NCBI GenBank assembly: GCA_013298775.1
Contig: JAAFIV010000012.1
Span: 1-64,000, forward strand
Direction of reading: 5' to 3'
Source of the DNA: Ignavibacteria bacterium
Lineage (GTDB): Bacteria; Bacteroidota; Ignavibacteria; Kapaibacteriales; UBA4661
DNA: 64,000 bases
The translations under genes were made by a program, and so were the position numbers. Shown here piece after piece: positions 27,398 through 35,021 of the stretch. Positions within the stretch are counted from its first letter, which is position 1, and the number at the start of each line of letters is the position of its first letter. Below the pieces are notes generated by a model. It saw only the letters and a list, made by a program, of their open reading frames with translations. It was not told where the DNA came from and did not search any database.

Positions 27398-27501
27398 AAA
27401 AGTGTCAGGCAAACCTGACACTTTTACTGACAGTGTAAACATCGCTTAACACTCATTTTTGAGAGACATTGTCAGATTTTTCCCAGTAAACCTGACACTT
27501 T
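27398..27501. promoter_or_regulatory. Perfect 12-base palindrome plus satellite CTGACA boxes between divergent genes
   Basis: AAAAGTGTCAGG and CCTGACACTTTT are perfect inverse copies around a CAAA spacer (27398-27425). Nearby are CTGACAG (27427-), TTGTCAG (27470-) and another CCTGACACTTT (27491-27501). The cluster lies between the giant gene (starts 27082, minus) and plsC (plus), so it is not a terminator. Repeated half-sites of one motif look like a multi-site operator. The binding protein is unknown. Confidence 0.6.
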
Positions 27502-27529
27502 CTTACGACAATTTTATCACAATTTATTG

Positions 27530-27560
27530 TTTGAAAATCCAGTAATCATGCGTATCTTTG
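27530..27560 (+). promoter_or_regulatory. Bacteroidetes-type promoter upstream of plsC
   Basis: TTTG at 27530-27533, a 19-base spacer, and TATCTTTG at 27553-27560 match the TTTG-N19-TAnnTTTG consensus of the phylum's housekeeping sigma factor. The expected start near 27567 would give a leader of about 125 bases before plsC. Confidence 0.55.
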
Positions 27561-27691
27561 AGCAAAAAGGTTGATGTATCAACATTTTTGAATCCTCAAG
27601 AAGCCTCCTACTTGCAAATCAAAGTGAGACCCTGACGAAAAAGTCAAAGCCTTACTTCCCGAACTTTCCAAATTTTCCCACCCCAAAACTC

Positions 27692-28432
27692 TTGAAAACA
27701 CTCTTCAGCATACTCCGTTTATCGTTCATGACGATTGGCTATTCCTTATTTGGCTTGTCGTTTTCATGGCGCGATAAAGACTTTCGCCTTTTTTACAAGC
27801 ATGGTTTCGGCTTTGCAAAGGCGGCGTTACGCTTAGGAAATATCCAATTAGAGGTGGAAGGGAAAGAGCATATCACGCACGGCGAAAGCTATGTGTTCGT
27901 GGCAAATCATACGAGCGTATTCGATATTCCTGCGGTGTGGGTGGCAGTGGCAGAAGCGGTAGGCGACAGTTCTGGCGGGCGACTCCGTATTATTTACAAG
28001 CGCAGCTTAGAACTCATTCCTTTTTTGGGATGGGAATTGAAAGTAAGTCCGTTTATCCCAATTCAGCGTGAACGCGCTCGCAAAAGTATGAATAGTATTG
28101 AAGCAGCAGTACGAGCATTTCAAATGGGAGAATCCGTGGTAATTTTCCCCGAAGGCACACGTTCGCGCTCTGGACGACTTATGGAATTTCGGCGCGGCGC
28201 ATTTCATCTTGCGGCTCGGGCAAAAAAACCGATCGTCCCCGTTGCTATTATTGATGCCCATAAAATTCTTCAAGCGGATTCCGTTCAACTCCACGAAGGT
28301 ACCATCCGCGTCGTTTTTGGCAAACCCGTCCCGCCGCCCGAACATGATGACCGCATTGCAGAACGCAGCTTGATGAAACATATTCACGCCCTTGTCGAGC
28401 AGATGCTTCCTGAGGAGCAACGCGGTTTGTAG
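27692..28432 (+). CDS. plsC: 1-acyl-sn-glycerol-3-phosphate acyltransferase (PlsC/LPLAT family)
   Basis: 246 aa from a TTG start at 27692; ATG 27728 is an alternative. The catalytic motif is NHTSVFD (His73-x4-Asp78), and the phosphate-binding motif is FPEGTRSRSG (EGTR about residues 154-157). A third block, KPIVPVAI, completes the family pattern. The enzyme would acylate lysophosphatidic acid at the inner membrane to give phosphatidic acid; other lysophospholipid acceptors are possible. The C-terminus EEQRGL lies in an 18-base tandem repeat that carries the stop codon. The gene converges on pdxH. Confidence 0.88.
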   Translation: MKTLFSILRLSFMTIGYSLFGLSFSWRDKDFRLFYKHGFGFAKAALRLGNIQLEVEGKEHITHGESYVFVANHTSVFDIPAVWVAVAEAVGDSSGGRLRIIYKRSLELIPFLGWELKVSPFIPIQRERARKSMNSIEAAVRAFQMGESVVIFPEGTRSRSGRLMEFRRGAFHLAARAKKPIVPVAIIDAHKILQADSVQLHEGTIRVVFGKPVPPPEHDDRIAERSLMKHIHALVEQMLPEEQRGL

Positions 28433-28467
28433 GAGCAATGCGGTTTGTAGGAGCAACGCGGTTTGTA
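28414..28467. repeat. 18-base tandem repeat carrying three in-frame stop codons at the plsC 3' end
   Basis: The unit GGAGCAACGCGGTTTGTA occurs three times (28414, 28432, 28450), with one C-to-T change in the second. In the plsC frame each unit reads Glu-Gln-Arg/Cys-Gly-Leu-stop, so TAG recurs at 18-base steps. Confidence 0.92.
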
Positions 28468-28530
28468 GGAACTACCGCACGTTTCCAGCAGGTGCTATGC
28501 AGATAACGACCAAGCCCTACGGCAGAATCC

Positions 28531-29178
28531 TCACGGCGCACGCCTTGAAATACGCCATTCTCCAGCTTCTGCAAGGCGATACACAAGACGGTCATGCAAA
28601 CGCCCCACGCGCCCCTGCCAAAATTCCATTTCGTAGGGAACAACGCGATATCCGCCCCAAAATGGCGGCAAAGGAATGGGTGCGTCGGCATATTCCTGTT
28701 GCAGTGCGGCAAAGCGTTTTTCTAACACCTCACGCCCCTCAATAACACTGCTTTGCGCCGATGCCCACGCTCCTAAGCGGCTTTCAAGCGGGCGCGATTG
28801 AAAATACGTATCGGATTCCCCACGCGAGATTTTTTCTGCTTTTCCTGCAATACGCACTTGGCGTTCCAATTCCGACCAAAAAAAGCTCAAGGAAACATGC
28901 GGGTTTTGGGCGATGGCTTGCCCTTTTGCACTGTCGTAATTCGTATAAAACACAAAACCACGCTCATCCATATCTTTCAAAAGAACAATTCTTGCTGATG
29001 GCGTATTATCTGGGTTCACGGTGGCAAGCGTCATCGCATTTGCCTCGCCAGAAATACTTGTGCGGGCTTCCTCAAACCATTGAGAAAACTGCGCAAAAGG
29101 AGAGGAAGCAATTGAGTGTTCGTCAAGTCCTGCAAGCGTGTAGGAACGCCGCATTTGGGCAATATCATCGCGATTCAT
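28531..29178 (-). CDS. pdxH: Pyridoxamine/pyridoxine 5'-phosphate oxidase
   Basis: 215 aa, a normal size. It is an FMN enzyme that oxidises PNP or PMP to pyridoxal 5'-phosphate. Family motifs run in order: RSYTLAGLDE at the N-terminus, ARIVLLKDMDERGFVFYTNY, SFFWSELERQVRIAG, ESRLGAWASAQSS, and the C-terminal FWGGYRVVPYEMEFWQG followed by RLHDR. The last residues RISRRAP correspond to the usual RLxP end. It is convergent with plsC and followed on the same strand by no close gene; the upstream TPR gene is also on the minus strand, about 70 bases away. Confidence 0.95.
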   Translation of the reverse strand: MNRDDIAQMRRSYTLAGLDEHSIASSPFAQFSQWFEEARTSISGEANAMTLATVNPDNTPSARIVLLKDMDERGFVFYTNYDSAKGQAIAQNPHVSLSFFWSELERQVRIAGKAEKISRGESDTYFQSRPLESRLGAWASAQSSVIEGREVLEKRFAALQQEYADAPIPLPPFWGGYRVVPYEMEFWQGRVGRLHDRLVYRLAEAGEWRISRRAP

Positions 29179-29249
29179 GGTGTGGTAAAAAGAGTGGTGA
29201 GAAAAGCATTTTTTGACTAAAAACTTGAGAGATTTTGGGACTCAATCCA

Positions 29250-32200
29250 TTACATTTTTTCCAATTTCTCCAAACGCTGCTGGGCTGTTTTCCCGAAATC
29301 ATCCTCTGAACGCCGCGTGAGAACAAGGCGGTACATTTCCTTTGCCAAATCAGTTTGCCTCAGAGCTTCGTAACACGCACCTGCGTTCAAAAGGGCGAGC
29401 GTGTGCCAGTCTTCTTGTCCAGCAAAAGCGGTGGTAGTTTTCAGGAATGCCTCAATTGCTTCTGTGTAGCGTTTATCACGTTGGAAAAGCTCGCCTCGGC
29501 GGTACTGGGCTTCTGCGCCGAGTTCGTCATTGCGCGATGTGGCGAGAATGAGGAATTGCGCCCGTGCGCTATCGGTTTGGTTGTTTTGGCGGAAGTACAT
29601 ACCCACGCGGAAGCGGCATCGGTCGCCGTAGTCGGTGCCAGCGTATTTTTCAGCAATGGTGCGGTATTGGCGCAAGGCTTCGGTGGTATCGCCACGCGAT
29701 TCCCGCATATTTGCTCGCTCGAAAGCGGCTCGAACTGCGGCATCGTCATTCGGATAGGTGCGCTCCAATGTGGCAAAAAGTGTATCGGCTTCGGTGATTT
29801 TTTGCTGCGAAAGGCGGAGTAATGCTATTTCCAAGAGCGACGGCGCGGCGAAATTCCCTTCAGGATAATTCTCCTGCACCCGCCGAAACGCGCTTAACGC
29901 CTTGCTTGTATCGTTGATGGCGGCATAACTGCGCCCGAGTTGATACAAGGCTTCGGCAGAGCGTGGGTTCTGGCGGTTTTTGGCAATAAAATCCTCATAC
30001 TCGCTTGCTGCATTCATAAATTTTCCCGCATTGAAGAGCGTTTCTGCCTTTTTGAATTTCACTTCTTGCGAAAGGCTCGAACCTGGGTTTGCATTGATGT
30101 ATCTGTCCGCCGAAAGCGAGGCGGAATCGTCCTTGCCCTGCATCATGTAGGCGTATTGCATTGCGCTGACGGCATCGGCGGCGTATTCGCTGAGAGGAAA
30201 AATATCCGCAACAGCGCGGTAGGACTTGATTGCCGCGTCATAATTCATCAGGTTGAAATACGAATCGCCAAGCGCGTAATAAGCACGCGGAGCCGCCGAC
30301 GCAAGCGGATATGCCTCGACGAGCTTTGTAAATTCCCGTGCTGCTTGGTCGTATTTACGCTCTTGAAAGAGCATCCACGCCGCACCGTAGAGCGCGTCGT
30401 CGGCAAGTGGTGAAGCGGCATACCGCTCGGCAAATTCTTTCATTGCCGCAATTGCCGCTTCAAATTCTTGCAAGCGATACAATGATTGCCCAAGCTGGAA
30501 CGCCGCATATTCGCGTTGTTCGGAGCTGGTTTTGTCGGGTGCATTTTTGCGAGATGTGGTTTTTATTTCTTCATCATCATTGGCGTTTTTCGCTGTACCA
30601 TCAGCTTTTATCGGCATCTTCGCGGCTTGGCGGTAGGCATCGGCGGCAGCGCGGTAATTTTTACTCAGATACAATCCATCGCCCTTGCGCACGAGAACAT
30701 CAAGCGCGAAGCGGCTTTCAGGGAATTCTCGCAAGAGCCGCGTAAACGTAGCGGCGGATTCACCAAATTGGCGCAAGCGAAATTGCGACCAACCCAAGCC
30801 GTACATGGCTTCCTCACTGCGTTCATGCGAACTATATTTGGCAAGAAATGCTTGATAATGTTGTGCGGCGTTTTGCAATAAATCTGCGTGAAATTGCGCT
30901 TCTATAAGCCAAAATGCGGCTTCTGGAGCCTCATCGCGGTTGGGATTATCATTCAAAAAGCGGGTCAGCACGGTCATTGCCTCGCGGTATTCTTTCGCGC
31001 CAACAAGAGCTATACCCCGCTTCAAGACTGATTCGGCAAGCAATTCTTCACGATTACCGAGCTGAAATGCTGATGTTTGCCTGATATTCTGCTCGGTGCG
31101 CTCGAAAGCACGAATAGCAAGCGCGTACTGGCGAGCTTCCAAAGCATTTTCACCCAAGAGCAGATTCACGCGGGCTTGCGTGGCGAGGTCAGGAGCTTCA
31201 CGGGCAGCGCGTTCCAGTGTTTTGCGGGCTTCGTCGGCTTTACCATCGGCGTAATAGAGTTCGCCAAGTTCCAGCAAGGCTTGTGCGGAATATTGAAAAT
31301 CTGATTGCACCGCAAGTGCGCTTAATTCCTTGCGTGCCGTCTCGCGCTCACCTTTGCGCTTCAAAGCAATGGTTCGGTACAATCGCGCCATGCTTGCCAG
31401 ACGCATGTATTCTGGGTTTGCGCTAGAAATGCCCGAGTTTGCATCAGCCGTAAGAACGGCATCGTATTCAGCAAGAGCAGTATCTATGCGGCTTGTAGAA
31501 GTGCTATCCGAAGTATTGAGGAGCGCGAAACCTTTCCCCAAACGCGAGCGCAGCACCACCATTGATGGGCTATTCATTGATGCGCTGTTCATTGGAGTAG
31601 TGTTCATTGGCGCAGTATTGCTCGGAAGATTGATAATGTTCGTAAATGCTTTCAACGCCGCATCATACTGTTTTGCTGCCAAATATGCTTCACCGCGCAA
31701 GTAGAGAAGCTGTACGTTGGCATCCGGCACAAAGTCTTGCGCTTCGTAGCGAGAGGCGCGTGCGGGGGTGCTGCTTTGAAGGTCGGAGAGAATGGAACTT
31801 GCTTGCTCAAGCTCAGAAATGGCGCGGGTTGCACGACGAAATTGCAAATGGTTTTGTGCCGAGCGCAAGTGCGCAGCAAGACGCGTATTTGCAAAGGGAT
31901 AGTTTTTTGTAATGCGCTCGTAGGCGGTAAGAGCTTGTTCATAATTGCGGGAAAGCTCGTCGAATCTGGCGTTCAGGAAAAGTGCGTCGTCAGCAAAGGC
32001 GTGGTCGGGGAAGCGGGTGCTGAGACGCGCAAAATAGTATTGCGCACTGTCGTAGCGCACTTCTTCGGCAAAGGCAATCGCCCGCCAAAAATAGGAATCA
32101 CCCACAAGGCGCATGAGTTCAGTCTTTTCAGTGGAATCATTGCTGAGGGCGGCACGCGCTTCGGCGAGCGAAGCCGCATTCTGAAAGGCTGTGCGGGCAT

Positions 32201-32630
32201 GAACAAAGCGGCGTTGCTCAATTGAGCGTTTTGCTGAAAGTTCGTAGGCAAAAGGCAAAAGCGGTGATTGTGGGCGTTTGAGAGCAAAGCTATCAAGCGT
32301 ACGCCAGGCGTGCGTGTATTCATCAGGGTTTTGCCGCCCAGCGCGAAATTGGGATTCTGCGAGTAAAAGCGCAGCGTGGTCAGAAGCTGGTGCATTCGGA
32401 TAGCGACGCAATGTCACAAATAAATATCGTTGCGTTTCTTGCTGAAGGTCGCGTTGGAACTCGCTTGTCGCGGTTTCCAGCATTGCCGAACCGTACTCAA
32501 ACGGCGCAGGAGTAATTTGCGCAAACACCGTTTTTCCGCTAGAAGCAAGCACAGCGACAAAACACGCTACCGCCGACAAACAAGCGCGGAAGCTAGAGAG
32601 AATGCGGTTTAGAGAGAAAGAAAAGCGCAT
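29250..32630 (-). CDS. Periplasmic tetratricopeptide-repeat protein (1126 aa)
   Basis: It has a signal peptide (FRACLSAVACFVAVLASSGKTVFA), then helical repeats to the end. Many fit the TPR consensus, for example AFYALGDSYFNLMNYDAAIKSY-like units, ALYQLGRSYAAINDTSKALS and AMYGLGWSQFRLRQFGESAA. I estimate more than 15 repeats, similar to those in CpoB/BamD-type proteins. It is expected to be a periplasmic or outer-membrane-associated scaffold. The start is ATG 32630 next to the signal peptide; the frame stays open to 32669. An Asn/Thr/Met-rich insert (TAPMNTTPMNSASMNS) interrupts one repeat around residue 350. Confidence 0.82.
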   Translation of the reverse strand: MRFSFSLNRILSSFRACLSAVACFVAVLASSGKTVFAQITPAPFEYGSAMLETATSEFQRDLQQETQRYLFVTLRRYPNAPASDHAALLLAESQFRAGRQNPDEYTHAWRTLDSFALKRPQSPLLPFAYELSAKRSIEQRRFVHARTAFQNAASLAEARAALSNDSTEKTELMRLVGDSYFWRAIAFAEEVRYDSAQYYFARLSTRFPDHAFADDALFLNARFDELSRNYEQALTAYERITKNYPFANTRLAAHLRSAQNHLQFRRATRAISELEQASSILSDLQSSTPARASRYEAQDFVPDANVQLLYLRGEAYLAAKQYDAALKAFTNIINLPSNTAPMNTTPMNSASMNSPSMVVLRSRLGKGFALLNTSDSTSTSRIDTALAEYDAVLTADANSGISSANPEYMRLASMARLYRTIALKRKGERETARKELSALAVQSDFQYSAQALLELGELYYADGKADEARKTLERAAREAPDLATQARVNLLLGENALEARQYALAIRAFERTEQNIRQTSAFQLGNREELLAESVLKRGIALVGAKEYREAMTVLTRFLNDNPNRDEAPEAAFWLIEAQFHADLLQNAAQHYQAFLAKYSSHERSEEAMYGLGWSQFRLRQFGESAATFTRLLREFPESRFALDVLVRKGDGLYLSKNYRAAADAYRQAAKMPIKADGTAKNANDDEEIKTTSRKNAPDKTSSEQREYAAFQLGQSLYRLQEFEAAIAAMKEFAERYAASPLADDALYGAAWMLFQERKYDQAAREFTKLVEAYPLASAAPRAYYALGDSYFNLMNYDAAIKSYRAVADIFPLSEYAADAVSAMQYAYMMQGKDDSASLSADRYINANPGSSLSQEVKFKKAETLFNAGKFMNAASEYEDFIAKNRQNPRSAEALYQLGRSYAAINDTSKALSAFRRVQENYPEGNFAAPSLLEIALLRLSQQKITEADTLFATLERTYPNDDAAVRAAFERANMRESRGDTTEALRQYRTIAEKYAGTDYGDRCRFRVGMYFRQNNQTDSARAQFLILATSRNDELGAEAQYRRGELFQRDKRYTEAIEAFLKTTTAFAGQEDWHTLALLNAGACYEALRQTDLAKEMYRLVLTRRSEDDFGKTAQQRLEKLEKM

Positions 32631-32695
32631 AACGCGGAGGGAATCGTGTGGCAAAATACTCCATTGCACAAACAGTGCGTGATTGCGAGTTAGTC

Positions 32696-33056
32696 TCTCA
32701 CCTTACGCAAAACACCCTCACCCAACCCTCGCCATCTGGGAGCTAACAAGGGAAGGTATTCCAGAAGGCGCGTAAAAACTGATGTTCTGTGTGAGGGTCT
32801 CAATTCTTATTGAGGCTCTCACTTTTTGAGGCTCTCACTTTCTTCACAGAGAAGAAGAAGTGAGAGCCTTGAGTAAGAATTGAGACCCTCACACCTGGTG
32901 TAAAATCTTAGTCGTGTATTTTCGATGTGTTGTCATAAACACGAGATTTTATGAGGCTTCCAGTAATATCTACCCTTATCAGCCCTCTGGGAGAGGGTAT
33001 CGCACCGTCTTCGGAGCGAGGGATGAGGGCGGCGTGAGAGCTTGCGTAAGGTGAAT
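32696..33056. repeat. Repeat family C, copy 3, split by an insertion
   Basis: The left part (CTCACCTTACGCAAAACACC ... CCATCTGGGAG, 32697-32743) and the right part (CCCTCTGGGAGAGGGTATCG ... CTTGCGTAAGGTGAA, about 32983-33055) together make one family C element. The 240 bases between them are foreign to the family and hold a family D palindrome. Confidence 0.8.
32789..32895. repeat. Repeat family D, copy 4, nested in a C element
   Basis: The left arm GTGAGGGTCTCAATTCTTAT and TGAGGCTCTCACTTT (with GAGGCTCTCACTTT doubled) faces the right arm AAGTGAGAGCCTTGAGTAAG and AATTGAGACCCTCAC. A long hairpin is expected. Confidence 0.88.
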
Positions 33057-33165
33057 TAGTCTATAATCCAGCAACGATGCAATTTACAAAGTTTTCTCGC
33101 CCTTGAAGATAAAAACTTCTGGAGGGCTTATTCTACCTTGTGTGCAGACAAAAATTGCGTAAAAG

Positions 33166-33210
33166 AAAAAGCTGCTTTTCCTTCCGTGTGGTCGAGGAAA
33201 AACAGCTTTT
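33166..33210 (-). terminator. Terminator after the carboxylate-amine ligase gene
   Basis: On the minus strand, AAAAGCTGTTTTTCCT pairs with AGGAAAAGCAGCTTTT and is followed by TCTTTTACG. It lies about 50 bases past the stop codon. Confidence 0.72.
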
Positions 33211-33259
33211 GTGGATTTGAATTGTACGAGCAAAGACCGCCCAAGCGCATTACTACGCC

Positions 33260-34510
33260 TTATTGTGGGTTTATTGTAAGCGAGGATGCTTTTTCAACAA
33301 TAGAATCTTTCGAGGGCGGACGGAATTCGTTGAGGAACGGCGTTACGTCGTCAATCAAGCCGACGCAGGTTTCTTTGTTGATGTACTCTACCACCGCTTC
33401 CATACTGCCCGTTTGCTCGTAGATACGAAGCTGGCGGTCAGCACCGGTGCCGTTTTCAAGGATGGTGTGGATGTAATTGATTTCATTGCGCGAACCTAAA
33501 TCATCTACAACATCATCAATAAAGTACAGCAATTCGTGGATGAGTTGGCGCGTGGGGATTTCGCGCTGCTTGCCGAAATCAATCAATTTCCCATCCAAAC
33601 CGTAGCGTACCGCACGCCATTTGTTTTCCATGAGCAATGCTCTGTGATACAGGCGGTAACTGAGGTTGCGCGTGTAGAGTTTGTACAATTTCGCTGCAAT
33701 TGCTTGGCAAAGAGCGGCAATCGCAATCGTCTCATCAATGCGCATGGGAAGGTCGCAAATGCGGATTTCGAGCGTTGGAAAATTCGGATGGGGCCGGATG
33801 TCCCACCATATTTTTTTCGCATTGTCAATACAACCCGTTTTCACGAGCAAATCCACGTAGCCCTGATATTCGCCCCACGAGGTGTAGTAGTCGGGCAAGT
33901 TCGTGCGCGGGAAGCGTTCAAACACCTTCGAGCGATACGATTTCAAGCCTGTTTTAATGCCCGTCCAGAAGGGGGAATTGGTGGTCAGCGCGAGAATGTG
34001 CGGCAACAAATAGCGAATCTCATTCATAATCTGAATTTGCAATTCGCGATTTTCAATACCGATGTGGATGTGCATACCGAAAATGAGCAGCGACCGTGCC
34101 AGCATTTGCATATCTTCCACGAGAATTTTGTAGCGTTCATCGGGGAAAATTTCTTGGTCTTTCCAATGCGAGAACGGGTGCGTACTTGCGGCACCCAAGA
34201 GCAAACCGTTTTGCTTGGAAATGTGGTTCACCACCGAGCGGATTTTCGTGATTTCCGAGCGTGCCTGTTGGATATTTTTGCACACGCCCGTCCCGATTTC
34301 CAGCATCGAACCAATCATTTCTGGCTTGATATGCTCATGCAGAATCATTTGCCCTTTCGAGAGTAACTCAATGTCAATATGCGACTTGAGTTCAAAGGTC
34401 TTGGGGTCAAGCACCATGTACTCTTCTTCGATGCCGAGCGAAAACGCTGGCTTTTCCACGTCCTGAATCGCATGGCGCGAAGGAATATCTGTTGGAGTCA
34501 TAGACGACAA
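33260..34510 (-). CDS. YbdK-like carboxylate-amine ligase (glutamate-cysteine ligase type 2 family)
   Basis: 416 aa. The N-terminus holds FSLGIEEEYMVLDPKTFEL, the GCS2 signature with the Glu cluster that binds metal. LEIGTGVCKNI, ASTHPFSHW, MHIHIGIENRE and TNSPFWTGIKTGLKSYRS follow. Next come WWDIRPHPNFPTLEIRICDL and an Arg-rich tail (NKWRAVRYGLDGKLID). The fold is that of ATP-dependent ligases joining a carboxylate to an amine. The E. coli relative has weak glutamate-cysteine ligase activity, and the true substrate is unknown. It is a stand-alone gene with its own terminator. Confidence 0.86.
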   Translation of the reverse strand: MSSMTPTDIPSRHAIQDVEKPAFSLGIEEEYMVLDPKTFELKSHIDIELLSKGQMILHEHIKPEMIGSMLEIGTGVCKNIQQARSEITKIRSVVNHISKQNGLLLGAASTHPFSHWKDQEIFPDERYKILVEDMQMLARSLLIFGMHIHIGIENRELQIQIMNEIRYLLPHILALTTNSPFWTGIKTGLKSYRSKVFERFPRTNLPDYYTSWGEYQGYVDLLVKTGCIDNAKKIWWDIRPHPNFPTLEIRICDLPMRIDETIAIAALCQAIAAKLYKLYTRNLSYRLYHRALLMENKWRAVRYGLDGKLIDFGKQREIPTRQLIHELLYFIDDVVDDLGSRNEINYIHTILENGTGADRQLRIYEQTGSMEAVVEYINKETCVGLIDDVTPFLNEFRPPSKDSIVEKASSLTINPQ

Positions 34511-34550
34511 AGGTAAAGTGAGATGAACAGAAGATTATTTGGTCAAAAGG

Positions 34551-34700
34551 TATTGAACCATCATCTGCAAACACTTGTACTGCCCTCACCCCTCGCTATG
34601 CGAGACCCTCTCCCAAAGGGCGAGGGTTGATGAAAGCTAGTTTTGAAGTCCTCTCCCTCTGGGAGAGGGTTGGGTGAGGGTAGTTTGCAAATGGTGAGTT
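34551..34700. repeat. Repeat family C, copy 4
   Basis: The interior has CCCTCACCCCTCGCTATGCG, CTCTCCCAAAGGGCGAGGG and CTCTCCCTCTGGGAGAGGGT. The ends are ACCATCATCTGCAAACA and TTTGCAAATGGTGAG, a variant terminal inverted repeat unlike the CACCTTACG ends of other copies. Confidence 0.85.
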
Positions 34701-35021
34701 ATTTCGTCAAAATTATCCGTCAAAACAGAGCAACACAAACGATGAACATTTTTTCATTTTCATAAGCCCGTAAGAATAGGAAATTTATTTGCTATTGTCA
34801 AGGTATTTATTGGCGACCTTACCGAAATATGGAAATATTCTGCTCGAAAGAATCGTCGAAAGAAGAAGCCGAGCAATGAGGAAAAAATCTGGCAGAATGT
34901 TTCTCAAATTTCTCTCATACCACTATGCAAGAAATTCCGTAAATTGACGTTCTTTTGAAGAATTTCTCCTGAAAAAATGTCCCAATAATGACAGCTAAAA
35001 AACATCGCAACATTTCTGTCT
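34701..35021. other. Intergenic stretch without a recognisable gene
   Basis: This is AT-rich DNA upstream of the 942-aa gene. It should hold that gene's promoter, but I find no convincing -33/-7 pair, no tRNA and no riboswitch-like structure. Confidence 0.5.

Noticed and set aside
28392-28745. Frame with repeated RSNAVC hexapeptides after plsC
   Set aside because: It is an out-of-frame reading of the 18-base stop-codon repeat and then runs antisense to pdxH.
34508-34515. CAAAGGTA, a -7-like box directly at the ligase gene start
   Set aside because: It overlaps the start codon, lacks a -33 partner at the right distance, and would require a leaderless message.
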